A stretch of 41,978 nucleotides of DNA, from positions 1-41,978 of the forward strand of contig JANYHL010000086.1 of the NCBI GenBank assembly GCA_025359085.1, read 5' to 3'. The notes below the pieces were generated by a model, which was not told the origin of the DNA, searched no databases, and worked only from the letters and a program-made list of their open reading frames with translations. The translations under genes were made by a program, and so were the position numbers. Position 1 is the first letter of the stretch, and the number at the start of each line of letters is the position of its first letter. Source of the stretch: Gammaproteobacteria bacterium. GTDB taxonomy: Bacteria; Pseudomonadota; Gammaproteobacteria; Burkholderiales; Burkholderiaceae_C. Positions 23,787 to 32,451 of this stretch are shown piece after piece.

Positions 23787-24818
23787 TTACTGCGCGGCCC
23801 AGGCGGCAAAGCGTTTTTCCAGCGCTTCGCCTTGGTCAGCCCAGAACCCGACGCCGAATTGCAACGCGGTCTTGGCATTGGCCGGTGCCGTGGGTAGCTT
23901 GCCCAGTACCTTGGCGTCGAGCATGCTCAGCGCCTTGATGTTGGTCGGCCCGTAGGAGATCAGCTTGGCATATTCCGCCTGCTCTTTGGAACTGCTGGCC
24001 ATGGCAATGAATTTCAGGCTCGCCTCTCGGTTGGCCGCCCCTTTGGGCATCACCCAGTAGTCCAGGTCATAGATACCACCGGTCCAGGTGATCTGCAGGT
24101 TCTTGCCTTCGCGCTGGGCGGCGTCAATGCGGCCGTTGTAGGCGGTGGTCATGACAACATCACCCGCCACCAGAAATTGCGGCGGCTGGGCACCGGCTTC
24201 CCACCACTGAATATTGGGCTTGAGTTCGGTCAGTTTCTTGAAGGCGCGCTCGGCGCCGTCCTTGGTCGCCAGCACCTTGTACACGTCTTGCACCGCCACA
24301 CCATCAGCCATCAGGGCAAATTCAAGGTTGTATCGGGCGCCCTTGCGCATGGCGCGCTTGCCCGGGAATTTCTTGACGTCCCAGAAGTCCGCCCAAGTGG
24401 TGGGTGCGGTCTTGAGCTTGTCCGCGTTATAAGCCATGACGGTGGACCAGACAAAAGTACCAATGCCGCACTCATGAATCGCGGCCGGGGTGAAGTCAGC
24501 CTTGTTGCCAATCTTGCTGTAGTCGAGCTTTTCAAACAGGCCTTCGTCGCAACCACGCGTCACGTCGGGAGACTCGACCTCAACCACATCCCAGTTCACT
24601 TGCTTGGCCTCGACCATGGCCTTGATTTTGGCCTGCTCACCGTTGTACTCCACGCCAACAATCTTGTTGCCGGTGGCTTTCTCATAAGGCTCAAAGTAAG
24701 CCTTCTTCTGGGCATTGCCATTGGCTCCGCCGAAATTGACGACGGTAATCTGGGTCTGCGCGAAGCTGGCCGCACAGGCCAGCAGCGCACCCGCGGCCAC
24801 GATAGGTTTGAGTTTCAT
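23787..24818 (-). CDS. potD: ABC transporter substrate-binding protein, PotD-like
   Basis: A 343-residue periplasmic binding protein. Residues 1-20 are a Sec signal peptide cleaved likely after SFA. The mature part begins QTQITVVNFGGANGNAQKKA, and has text such as NWDVVEVESPDVTRGCDEGL typical of the spermidine/putrescine-binding group. AGGAG lies eight bases before the ATG at 24818. A frame open up to 25145 overlaps potA and is not used. Group members bind polyamines, and also GABA-like or guanidino compounds, so the ligand must be inferred from the catabolic genes around it. Confidence 0.88.
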   Translation of the reverse strand: MKLKPIVAAGALLACAASFAQTQITVVNFGGANGNAQKKAYFEPYEKATGNKIVGVEYNGEQAKIKAMVEAKQVNWDVVEVESPDVTRGCDEGLFEKLDYSKIGNKADFTPAAIHECGIGTFVWSTVMAYNADKLKTAPTTWADFWDVKKFPGKRAMRKGARYNLEFALMADGVAVQDVYKVLATKDGAERAFKKLTELKPNIQWWEAGAQPPQFLVAGDVVMTTAYNGRIDAAQREGKNLQITWTGGIYDLDYWVMPKGAANREASLKFIAMASSSKEQAEYAKLISYGPTNIKALSMLDAKVLGKLPTAPANAKTALQFGVGFWADQGEALEKRFAAWAAQ

Positions 24819-24876
24819 GGTTGAGTCTCCTTTTTGGGTTGGGGAATAAGGCAAAAGGTCAGGGGTTGCAAACGGA

Positions 24877-25959
24877 TCAGAGATAGATCCGCAAATGCTC
24901 GGGCGGCAGACGCAGCCACACACTTTGCCCCACCAGGGGCACCGTCGGGCTGGAAAGCGAAATCTTGACAGTGGCGTCCTGCTGGCCGGGGAGCGCGCAG
25001 CGCAGCCGCAGGTGATCGCCAAAATAAATGACGTCGCCAACATTCGCCTGCAAGCTGTTGGCGCCCGGCGAGGCGCCCGCCGGATGCACCTCAATGCGCT
25101 CCGGCCGAATGCAGGCGTGCACCCGACTGCCCGTGGCGGCGGCATTGACGTTGAGGCCGTTCAGCATCGTGCCGCTGGCCAGTTGCAGCTCGCACTGGCG
25201 ACCGCTGTTAGCCATGACAAGACCATCAAAAACCGTGTTGTCACCCACAAAACCGGCCACAAAATGATTGGACGGGGTTTCGTACAGGCCGGTCACGATG
25301 TCGATTTGCTGAATGGCGCCATCGTTGAAAACAGCCACCCGGTCGGACATGGTCAGTGCTTCGGACTGGTCATGCGTGACATAGACAAAGGTCAGGCCCA
25401 GCTTGCGGTGCAGTGCCTTGAGCTCGATCTGCATGTGTTCGCGCAACTGCTTGTCCAGGGCGCCCAGGGGTTCGTCCATCAGCACCAGTTGCGGGTCAAA
25501 CACCAGGGCGCGGGCCAGCGCCACGCGCTGCTGCTGGCCACCCGAGAGTTGCCCCGGGTAGCGGGCGCTCAAGTGGTCCATTTGTACCATCGCCAAGGCA
25601 CGCAGCACTTTGGCTTCACGCTCCGCCTTGCCCAGTTTGCGCACCGTCAGCGGGTAGGCCACGTTGTCGGCAAGAGTCATGTGCGGAAACAGCGCATAGT
25701 TCTGAAACACCATGCCAAAGTTGCGCTTGTGCGGCGGTGTGCGCGTGATCGGTTTGCCGTTCAAAAAAATCTCGCCCGCGGTTGGCGACTCGAAGCCGGC
25801 CAGCATCATCAAGGTGGTGGTTTTGCCGGAGCCCGAGGGTCCCAGCAGCGAGAGAAACTCGCCCGCCTGGATGTCGAGATTGAGATCGCGCACCACCAGG
25901 GTCTTGCCGTCATACGTTTTTTCAATGTCGGCAAATTTCACGAGTTCTTGGGACGACAT
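24877..25959 (-). CDS. potA: ABC transporter ATP-binding protein, PotA-like
   Basis: A 360-residue ATPase that drives the importer. Motifs are Walker A GPSGSGKTTT, Q-loop NYALFPHMTLADNVAYPL, signature [15 protein letters not shown], Walker B LVLMDEPLGALDKQLR and the H-loop YVTHDQSEALTMSDR. The C-terminal 120 residues form a TOBE/OB regulatory domain (RPERIEVHPAG). It precedes the binding protein by 58 bases and follows gabT by 98 bases. That upstream gap contains a TATACAGA/GACTGCACA motif shared with the gabT-regulator intergenic region, and a -10-like TATAAA, so it may also have its own regulated promoter. Confidence 0.92.
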   Translation of the reverse strand: MSSQELVKFADIEKTYDGKTLVVRDLNLDIQAGEFLSLLGPSGSGKTTTLMMLAGFESPTAGEIFLNGKPITRTPPHKRNFGMVFQNYALFPHMTLADNVAYPLTVRKLGKAEREAKVLRALAMVQMDHLSARYPGQLSGGQQQRVALARALVFDPQLVLMDEPLGALDKQLREHMQIELKALHRKLGLTFVYVTHDQSEALTMSDRVAVFNDGAIQQIDIVTGLYETPSNHFVAGFVGDNTVFDGLVMANSGRQCELQLASGTMLNGLNVNAAATGSRVHACIRPERIEVHPAGASPGANSLQANVGDVIYFGDHLRLRCALPGQQDATVKISLSSPTVPLVGQSVWLRLPPEHLRIYL

Positions 25960-26011
25960 TTTTTGCAGATACCTTTCAGCTTCAATTCAGGAGGTCCTAG
26001 GCCGGGCTATT

Positions 26012-26026
26012 TATACAGACTGCACA
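26012..26026 (-). promoter_or_regulatory. candidate GabR/MocR operator upstream of the potA-like gene
   Basis: The plus strand reads TATACAGACTGCACA at 26012-26026. TATACAGA recurs at 27425-27432, and the reverse complement of GACTGCACA recurs at 27454-27462 between gabT and its divergent regulator. On the minus strand it overlaps a -10-like TATAAA. Confidence 0.4.
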
Positions 26027-26057
26027 AAACATGCCTGAATCTTGATTTGCCGGGAAG

Positions 26058-27356
26058 TCAACCAAGCTGAACGGCTGTCAGCGCTGCGTCGATGATGGCC
26101 AGACCTTCGTCCACGATAGCATCACTGGCAGTCAGTGGTACCAGGATGCGGATCACGTTGCCGTAAGTGCCGCAGGACAAAAGGATGAGCCCGCGCTGGG
26201 TGGCCTCGGCGCACAGGCGTTTGACCAAATCTGCATCAGGTTGGTGCAAGTCACCGTTTTTGCACAGTTCGATGGCCACCATGGCACCCAGACCGCGCAC
26301 GTCGGCAATGCAGGGGTTCTTGGCCGCCATGGCTTTCAGGCTGGCCGTCAAGCGCCGGCCCAATTGGCAACTGCGCTCCAGCAAGTTCTCTTGTTTGAAC
26401 ACCTCCAGCACCGCCAAGGCGGCCGCGCACGACACCGGGCTGCCGGCGTAGGTGCCGCCCAGACCGCCGGGCGCGGGTGCATCCATCACCTCGGTACGGC
26501 CGACCACCGCCGAGAGCGGAAAGCCGCCCGCCATCGACTTGGCCAGCGTGATCAAGTCGGGTTCCACGCCACTTTGTTCGATGGCAAACCAGGTGCCGGT
26601 GCGGCCCGCGCCGGTCTGAATCTCGTCGGCGATCAACAAGATGCCGTGCTGGTCACACAAGGCGCGCAGGCGCTGCAAAAACTCGGGCGGCGCCACATTG
26701 AAGCCGCCTTCACCCTGCACCGGCTCCACGATGATGGCGGCCACCCGGCTCGCCTCGACGTCGTTCTTGAAGATCGATTCAATCGAGGCGATCGATTCAT
26801 CGATGCTCACGCCATGCAGCGCATCGGGAAACTGCGCATGAAAAATTTCCGCCGGGAACGGGCCAAAACCGGTCTTGTAGGGGGCCACCTTGCCGGTCAA
26901 GCCGAGCGTGAGCAGCGTGCGCCCGTGGTAGCCGCTGGTAAAGGCGATGACGGCCGCGCGCTTGGTGTAGGCACGCGCAATCTTGATGGCGTTTTCAACC
27001 GCTTCGGCGCCGGTGCTCAAAAACATGGTCTTCTTGGCGAAGTCACCGGGCGCCAGCGCGTTGATGCGCTCGGCCAGCTCCACATAGGGCTCATACGCCA
27101 GCACCTGAAAACAAGTGTGGGTGTAAAGATCCAACTGGGCCTTGACCGCGGCGATGATCGTGGGGTTGCAGTGGCCGGTATTGAGCACCGCGATGCCGCC
27201 GGCAAAGTCAATGTAGCGCCTGCCCTCGACATCCCAGATTTCGGCGTTGTCCCCGCGGGCAATGAAGACTTCGTGGCTTTGGCCGACGCCACGGGGAATG
27301 GCGGCGCGCCGGCGGGCCATAAGAGCAGCATTATTCAGGTTAGATTCGCGTTGCAT
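26058..27356 (-). CDS. gabT: 4-aminobutyrate-2-oxoglutarate transaminase
   Basis: A 432-residue class III PLP aminotransferase that moves the amino group of GABA to 2-oxoglutarate, giving succinate semialdehyde and glutamate. Text such as RYIDFAGGIAVLNTGHCNP, ALTLGLTG-type sequence after the TSGYHGRT motif, IADEIQTGAGRTGTWFAIE, and the PLP-lysine motif LITLAKSMAGGFPLSAVVG are all as in GabT. The ATG at 27356 is chosen over the longer frame to 27425. It is first in the minus-strand catabolic run and divergent from the GabR-like gene, 141 bases away. Confidence 0.93.
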   Translation of the reverse strand: MQRESNLNNAALMARRRAAIPRGVGQSHEVFIARGDNAEIWDVEGRRYIDFAGGIAVLNTGHCNPTIIAAVKAQLDLYTHTCFQVLAYEPYVELAERINALAPGDFAKKTMFLSTGAEAVENAIKIARAYTKRAAVIAFTSGYHGRTLLTLGLTGKVAPYKTGFGPFPAEIFHAQFPDALHGVSIDESIASIESIFKNDVEASRVAAIIVEPVQGEGGFNVAPPEFLQRLRALCDQHGILLIADEIQTGAGRTGTWFAIEQSGVEPDLITLAKSMAGGFPLSAVVGRTEVMDAPAPGGLGGTYAGSPVSCAAALAVLEVFKQENLLERSCQLGRRLTASLKAMAAKNPCIADVRGLGAMVAIELCKNGDLHQPDADLVKRLCAEATQRGLILLSCGTYGNVIRILVPLTASDAIVDEGLAIIDAALTAVQLG

Positions 27357-27497
27357 ATCAGTCCAAAAACGTGAGGTGGTTGCTAAAGTGGAATAAATAT
27401 AAAGCGAGGCCGTCCCGGCTACCATATACAGATCGGCCTATTTTTCGATGCACTGTGCAGTCAACAACGCCGCTACATACAAACCCTAGGTATCTCC
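27357..27497. promoter_or_regulatory. divergent promoter region between gabT and its regulator
   Basis: It contains TATACAGA at 27425-27432 and a perfect 11-bp palindrome TGCACTGTGCA at 27449-27459, which runs on to TGTGCAGTC. TATATT-like -10 sequence for gabT lies near 27395-27400 on the minus strand. Operators of the GabR/MocR regulator are expected here. Confidence 0.55.
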
Positions 27498-28892
27498 ATG
27501 CTGACCCTCAATCCTCAGAGTGCGACGCCCCTGGTCCTGCAGATCGTGGACGGGTTTCGTCTCGCCATCCAGGACGGCTCGCTGCGCCCCGGGTCCAAGG
27601 CGCCGTCGATTCGGCAGTTCGCCCACGCGCACGGCGTCAGCGTGTTTACCGTGGTCGATGCCTACGACCGGCTGGTGGCCCAAGGCTATTTTGCGTCGCG
27701 CCCGCATTCGGGGTTTTTTGTCAAGCAGCGCCCGGTGTCCAACACCGAGCAGCCCGGCCATGGCCCGAATTTCAGCTTTGATTCGATGTGGTATTTGCGC
27801 CGCATTTTCGAGAACCGGGCCCTGCGCATGAAGCCGGGCTGCGGCTGGCTGCCCGGCGACTGGCTGTTTCAGGACGGGTTACGGCGCAGCTTGCGCGGCT
27901 TGGCGGCGGACGACGTGGACTTGGGCGGCTATGGCGAGCCCAAGGGCTATCCGCCGCTGCGCCAACTGGTGCGCGATCTGCTGGCCGAACAGGAAATCGC
28001 CGTCAGCTCGGAGCAGGTGCTGCTCACGCAGGGCTCCAGCCAGGCGATTGATCTGGTGGCGCGGCGTCTGGTGCGCCCCGGCGACGCGGTGCTGGTGGAC
28101 GACCCGGGCTACCCCAATTTGCTGTTTTCCCTGCGCTTTCTGGGCGCCCGCCTGATTGGTGTGCCGCGCACGCCGACCGGCTATGACCTGGGGGCGCTGG
28201 AGCGCTTGGTCGCGCAGCACCAGCCCAAGGTGTTTTTTACCCAGCCGCGCTTGCAGAGCCCGACCGGGTCAGTCGCCCAGTTGGCGCATTTGCACCGTGT
28301 CATGCAACTGGCCGACAAGCATGATTTTCTGGTGGTGGAAAACGATATTTATGCCGACCTCGACCCCGAGCCCCGACCCTCGCTGGCCAGCCTGGACCAG
28401 CTCAACCGGGTGATCTACATCAGCAGCTTCTCCAAAACCATTTCACCCAACATCCGGGTCGGCTACCTGGCGGCGAATCCTGATTTGCTGGAAGACCTGG
28501 CCCAGCTCAAGATGATCTCGGGCCTGACCTCGTCCGAGTTCAGCGAACGCCTGGCCCACGGTGCCCTGATGGACGGACGCTGGCGCAAGCACCTCAAGGG
28601 CTTGCGCGAACGCCTGGCCAAAGCGCACGAGGGGGCGGCTTCGCGCCTGCTGGAAATTGGTTTTGAGCTTTTTTCAGAGCCCAAAGCCGGCATCTTCCTG
28701 TGGGCCCGGCATCCGGCCATACCGGATGCCGCCGAACTGGCCTACAAGGCCGCCGAACAGGATATCCTGCTCGGGCCCGGGCATCTGTTCAGCCCGGAGC
28801 TGCAGGCAAGCCCGTGGCTCCGATTCAACGTGGCGTTCAGCGACGACCCGGCGATCATGAGCTTCCTGGAACAGCAGTGTCAGGCGCTCTGA
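27498..28892 (+). CDS. MocR/GabR family regulator (GntR wHTH fused to aminotransferase-like domain)
   Basis: A 464-residue transcription factor. Residues 1-75 are a GntR-type winged helix (PGSKAPSIRQFAHAHGVSVF with recognition helix, then the wing PHSGFFV). Residues about 95-464 form an aminotransferase class I fold with PLP lysine in SSFSKTISPNIRVGY and Asp in VVENDIYADLDP. The usual NPTG motif reads SPTG. GabR of Bacillus binds GABA and PLP and activates gabTD, so position next to gabT makes the same role likely, with GABA or a precursor as effector. It is divergent from gabT. Codon use is like the neighbours. Confidence 0.88.
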   Translation: MLTLNPQSATPLVLQIVDGFRLAIQDGSLRPGSKAPSIRQFAHAHGVSVFTVVDAYDRLVAQGYFASRPHSGFFVKQRPVSNTEQPGHGPNFSFDSMWYLRRIFENRALRMKPGCGWLPGDWLFQDGLRRSLRGLAADDVDLGGYGEPKGYPPLRQLVRDLLAEQEIAVSSEQVLLTQGSSQAIDLVARRLVRPGDAVLVDDPGYPNLLFSLRFLGARLIGVPRTPTGYDLGALERLVAQHQPKVFFTQPRLQSPTGSVAQLAHLHRVMQLADKHDFLVVENDIYADLDPEPRPSLASLDQLNRVIYISSFSKTISPNIRVGYLAANPDLLEDLAQLKMISGLTSSEFSERLAHGALMDGRWRKHLKGLRERLAKAHEGAASRLLEIGFELFSEPKAGIFLWARHPAIPDAAELAYKAAEQDILLGPGHLFSPELQASPWLRFNVAFSDDPAIMSFLEQQCQAL

Positions 28893-28993
28893 TGCCTTAA
28901 AATTTGCCGTTTGGGTGGACGTCGCGCCACCGCCCCGCGTTAGGGATCCTTAGCGCTTCACACCCAGAACCCGTCAACCTATTCCCCAACGCC

Positions 28994-31720
28994 ATGAACT
29001 CCACCGTCGCCCCCGCCTCCGTCGCCGACATCCGCAAGACCTTCCTCGACTTCTTCGCCTCCAAAGGCCACACCGTGGTGCCCTCGAGCCCGCTGGTGCC
29101 CGGCAACGACCCGACGCTGATGTTCACCAACTCGGGCATGGTGCAGTTCAAGGATGTGTTCCTGGGCAGCGACAAGCGCTCTTATGTGCGCGCTGCTTCG
29201 GTGCAGGCTTGCCTGCGCGCCGGTGGCAAACACAACGACCTGGAAAACGTCGGCTACACCGCGCGCCACCACACCTTTTTCGAAATGCTGGGCAACTGGA
29301 GCTTTGGCGATTATTTCAAGCGCGACTCGCTGAAATGGGGCTGGGAGCTGTTGACCCAGGTCTACAAATTGCCCGCCGACAAGCTCTGGGCCACGGTCTA
29401 CATCGACGACGACGAGGCCTACAACATCTGGACGCAAGAGATTGGCCTGCCGCCCGAGCGCGTGGTGCGCATCGGCGACAACAAGGGCGCCAAGTACGCC
29501 TCCGACAACTTCTGGATGATGGCCGACACCGGCCCCTGCGGCCCGTGCAGCGAGATCTTTTACGACCACGGCCCCAACATCCCCGGCGGCCCGCCCGGCA
29601 GTGCGGAGCAGGACGGTGACCGCTACATCGAAATCTGGAACCACGTGTTCATGCAATACGACATGCAACCCGACGGTTCGGTCAAACCCCTGCCCGCGCC
29701 GTGCGTGGACACCGGCATGGGGCTGGAGCGCCTGGCGGCCATCCTGCAGCACGTGCACAGCAACTATGAAATCGATATTTTCGAGGCGCTGATCAAGGCC
29801 GCAGCCCGTGAAACCGGCTGCGCCGACCTGGACAACAAGAGCCTGCGGGTGATCGCCGACCACATCCGTGCCACCGCTTTTCTGGTGAGCGATGGCGTCA
29901 ACCCCAGCAACGAAGGGCGCGGTTATGTGCAGCGCCGCATTATCCGCCGCGCCATCCGGCACGGCTACAAGCTGGACAAGAAGACGCCGTTTTTCCATAA
30001 ACTGGTGCCTGATCTGGTGGCACTCATGGGCGAGGCCTATCCCAAGCTCAAGTCGGACGAAAAACGCATCATCGAGGTGCTCAAAGCCGAAGAAGAACGC
30101 TTCTTTGAAACGCTGGAAAACGGCATGCAGATTCTGGATGCTGCACTTAGCCCGTCGGCAACAAACGGCTCTGGATTTGGAGACGGAAGTGGATTTGGAA
30201 TGGGTGTTGGCAGTGGCGCAGGGCGTGGAGATGGAACCGGCGGCGAGAACTTGGCTTTTGAACTGCCGGGCGAGGTGGCCTTCAAACTGCACGACACCTT
30301 CGGTTTTCCGTTGGATTTGACTCAGGACGTGTGCCGTGAGCGCGACGTGGAAGTTGACGAAGCCGGCTTCCACGCCGCCATGGAAAAACAAAAAGCCCAA
30401 GGCCGCGCCGCTGGTAAATTCAAGATGGACAAAGCACTCGACTACAGCGGCGATGGCAATGATTTCGTCGGTTACAACAGCTTGACGCATGCTACTAAAG
30501 TTGTAGCGCTCTATGTAGATGGCACGGGGACTACAGAGCTAAAAGCGGGTCAAACGGGGGTGGTGGTGCTGGATACGACCCCGTTTTACAGTGAAAGTGG
30601 CGGTCAGGTGGGCGACGAGGGCGCCATCTTCTGCGACACGGCGCTGTTTGAAGTGGGCGACACCCAGAAAATCAAGGCCGATGTGTTCGGCCACCACGGC
30701 ACACTCAAAACTGGCACGCTCAAGGTGGGTGACAGCGTGACGGCCCACGTCAACGCGAGCCTGCGCGCCGCCACCCAGCGCAACCACAGCGTGACCCATT
30801 TGATGCACAAAGCGCTGCGCGAAGTGCTGGGCGAACATGTGCAGCAAAAAGGCAGTCTGGTGAATGCCGAGCGCACCCGCTTCGACTTTGCCCACAATGC
30901 TCCCGTGACCGACGCGCAAGTGCGCGAGATCGAAGTTCGTGTCAACGCGGAAATTCTGGGCAACGCCGAGACGCAAGCCCGCGTGATGGACATCGAAGCG
31001 GCGCAAGCGACCGGCGCCATGATGCTATTTGGTGAGAAATACGGCGAATCGGTGCGCGTGTTGGACATTGGTTCCAGCCGTGAACTGTGTGGCGGCACGC
31101 ATGTGCAGCGTACCGGCGACATCGGCCTGTTCAAGGTGGTGGCCGAGAGCGGCGTGGCCTCGGGCGTGCGCCGCATCGAGGCCGTGACCGGGCAGAACGC
31201 GCTGAGCTATTTGCAGGGCCTGGAAGACACGGTAACGCAAGCCGCCGCCACGCTCAAGGCCCCGGTGGCGGAGCTCAATGAGCGTATGGTCCATGTGCTG
31301 GATCACATGAAAGCGCTGGAGAAAGAAATTGCCGCACTCAAGGGCAAGCTGGCTTCCAGCCAGGGCGATGAACTGCTGACCCAGGCGGTCGAGGTCAATG
31401 GCGTGAAGGTGCTGGCGGCGCGACTGGAAGGCGCCGACGCCAAGACCCTGCGCGACACCATGGACAAGCTCAAGGACAAGCTCAAGACCGCCGTCATCGT
31501 GCTCGGCGTGGTGGCGGGCGACAAGGTGCAACTCGCGGTCGGCGTGACGCCGGACACCACCAGCAAAGTCAAGGCCGGTGAACTGGTCAATTTTGTCGCC
31601 GCCCAGGTCGGGGGCAAAGGCGGCGGCAAGCCGGACCTGGCCATGGCCGGCGGCAGCGAACCCGCCCAGCTGGCCGCTGCCTTGAGCAGCGTGCTGGCGT
31701 GGGTCTCGGCCAAGCTTTGA
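28994..31720 (+). CDS. alaS: alanyl-tRNA synthetase
   Basis: A 908-residue class II synthetase charging tRNA-Ala, slightly longer than E. coli AlaRS (876). The N-terminal catalytic core has [16 protein letters not shown] and [18 protein letters not shown]. The editing domain has HSVTHLMH and [13 protein letters not shown], the zinc ligands HxxxH and CxxxH. The C-terminal C-Ala/DHHA1 domain ends with [16 protein letters not shown]. The ATG at 28994 is chosen over the frame open to 28904. Residues about 389-418 are a glycine-rich insertion with codons unlike the rest (GGA, GGT, AGT). A -10-like TTAAAATT lies at 28898-28905. Confidence 0.96.
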   Translation: MNSTVAPASVADIRKTFLDFFASKGHTVVPSSPLVPGNDPTLMFTNSGMVQFKDVFLGSDKRSYVRAASVQACLRAGGKHNDLENVGYTARHHTFFEMLGNWSFGDYFKRDSLKWGWELLTQVYKLPADKLWATVYIDDDEAYNIWTQEIGLPPERVVRIGDNKGAKYASDNFWMMADTGPCGPCSEIFYDHGPNIPGGPPGSAEQDGDRYIEIWNHVFMQYDMQPDGSVKPLPAPCVDTGMGLERLAAILQHVHSNYEIDIFEALIKAAARETGCADLDNKSLRVIADHIRATAFLVSDGVNPSNEGRGYVQRRIIRRAIRHGYKLDKKTPFFHKLVPDLVALMGEAYPKLKSDEKRIIEVLKAEEERFFETLENGMQILDAALSPSATNGSGFGDGSGFGMGVGSGAGRGDGTGGENLAFELPGEVAFKLHDTFGFPLDLTQDVCRERDVEVDEAGFHAAMEKQKAQGRAAGKFKMDKALDYSGDGNDFVGYNSLTHATKVVALYVDGTGTTELKAGQTGVVVLDTTPFYSESGGQVGDEGAIFCDTALFEVGDTQKIKADVFGHHGTLKTGTLKVGDSVTAHVNASLRAATQRNHSVTHLMHKALREVLGEHVQQKGSLVNAERTRFDFAHNAPVTDAQVREIEVRVNAEILGNAETQARVMDIEAAQATGAMMLFGEKYGESVRVLDIGSSRELCGGTHVQRTGDIGLFKVVAESGVASGVRRIEAVTGQNALSYLQGLEDTVTQAAATLKAPVAELNERMVHVLDHMKALEKEIAALKGKLASSQGDELLTQAVEVNGVKVLAARLEGADAKTLRDTMDKLKDKLKTAVIVLGVVAGDKVQLAVGVTPDTTSKVKAGELVNFVAAQVGGKGGGKPDLAMAGGSEPAQLAAALSSVLAWVSAKL
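30160..30246 (+). repeat. glycine-rich imperfect tandem repeat inside alaS
   Basis: Repeated TGGATTTGGA units (30171, 30189) and degenerate GGNGGN-like sequence code for [26 protein letters not shown] and AGT codons dominate, while flanking alaS uses GGC. It sits just before the conserved [17 protein letters not shown] motif. Confidence 0.75.
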
Positions 31721-31732
31721 CCGCTTCTTCAG

Positions 31733-31800
31733 TTTGCTATTTATTAAGTAGCTACTCACGCATGCTAAACAAGGGCTAGCGGTCAATTTGATTTATAAAA
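31733..31800 (+). repeat. dispersed palindromic element between alaS and the TlpA-like gene
   Basis: The fullest copy reads TTTGCTATTTATTAAG, TAGCTACTCACGCATG, CTAAACAAGGGCTAGCGGTC, then AATTTGATTTATAAAA. TAGCTACTCACGCATG (31749-31764) is identical to 40855-40840 on the minus strand inside srkA. Confidence 0.85.
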
Positions 31801-32342
31801 TTGAACCTGGACGGATGGCCCTGTGCTTCGCCCTCGCCACCCTGCTGGCAAGCGCGGGCGTGCAAGCGCAGGGCTACCAAGTCGTGCCCTGGCCCGCGCG
31901 CCAGCCGATGCCGCCCCTGACCGCCACCGACTTGCAGGGCCAGGTCTGGCGTTTGGCCGACTTGCGCGGCAAAGCGGTGCTGATCAACTTCTGGGCCAGC
32001 TGGTGCGAGCCCTGCCGCGCTGAGATGCCTTCCTTGCAAGCGCTGGCGCAGCAACAGGGCGCCGGCCCCCTGCAGGTGCTGGCGGTGAACTTCAAGGAAT
32101 CGGCCAGCACGGTGCAGCGCTTTGTGCAGCAAACCAAGCTGCCCTTGCCGGTGCTGCTGGACCCGCAGGGTGCGATGGCGCGCCAATGGGGTGTCAGCGT
32201 GTTCCCGTCCACCGTGCTGATTGGCGCCGACGGCCGGGTGCAGGGCGTGCTGCGCGGGGAGCTGGACTGGACCAGTGCCCAGGCGGCCCAGTTGCTCCGG
32301 CCCTTGCTGGCGCCGGCGCTCAAGGTGCCGGCCCAGCGATAA
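31788..32342 (+). CDS. TlpA-like thiol-disulfide oxidoreductase
   Basis: A 184-residue periplasmic thioredoxin-fold protein. An N-terminal signal peptide (hydrophobic core ALCFALATLLASAG, cleavage after VQA) is followed by the TlpA/ResA fold with active site FWASWCEPCRAEMPSLQ, a CxxC pair. The cis-Pro motif is VFPSTVLIG. Such proteins reduce specific disulfides, often for cytochrome c or oxidase assembly. Two starts are possible: TTG at 31788, which supplies basic residues for the signal peptide but lies inside the dispersed element, or ATG at 31815, which gives a signal peptide with no basic residue. I keep the longer form with doubt. Confidence 0.82.
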   Translation: MIYKIEPGRMALCFALATLLASAGVQAQGYQVVPWPARQPMPPLTATDLQGQVWRLADLRGKAVLINFWASWCEPCRAEMPSLQALAQQQGAGPLQVLAVNFKESASTVQRFVQQTKLPLPVLLDPQGAMARQWGVSVFPSTVLIGADGRVQGVLRGELDWTSAQAAQLLRPLLAPALKVPAQR

Positions 32343-32451
32343 TCAAGGCGCCAAACCGGGTTGGCCCCGCCCTCCCGGTTCAGCCGCGCCATCTCGGGGT
32401 ACTTTGAGTTACGCCGACAGCGCTATTTCCACCTATTCCGGAGTTCTCTTC

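Noticed and set aside
24895-26070. 391-residue plus-strand ORF opposite potA
   Set aside because: Shadow of the ATPase gene; no recognisable domain.
26241-27374. 377-residue plus-strand ORF opposite gabT
   Set aside because: It is a shadow of GC-rich gabT coding sequence, rich in His, Gly and Arg with no motif; the minus-strand protein has intact GabT motifs.
28914-28930. GGTGG/CCACC hairpin before alaS as a regulatory leader
   Set aside because: Five-base stem only, no T-box or other known leader features.
28979-30490. 503-residue minus-strand ORF opposite alaS
   Set aside because: Antisense shadow of alaS, composition (Val, His, Gln-rich) not protein-like, no ribosome site.
30487-30545. 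Possible element copy in the alaS editing region
   Set aside because: Some similarity (TTGTAGCGC, ACTACAGAGCTAAAA) but the protein text fits normal AlaRS length, so chance similarity is likelier.
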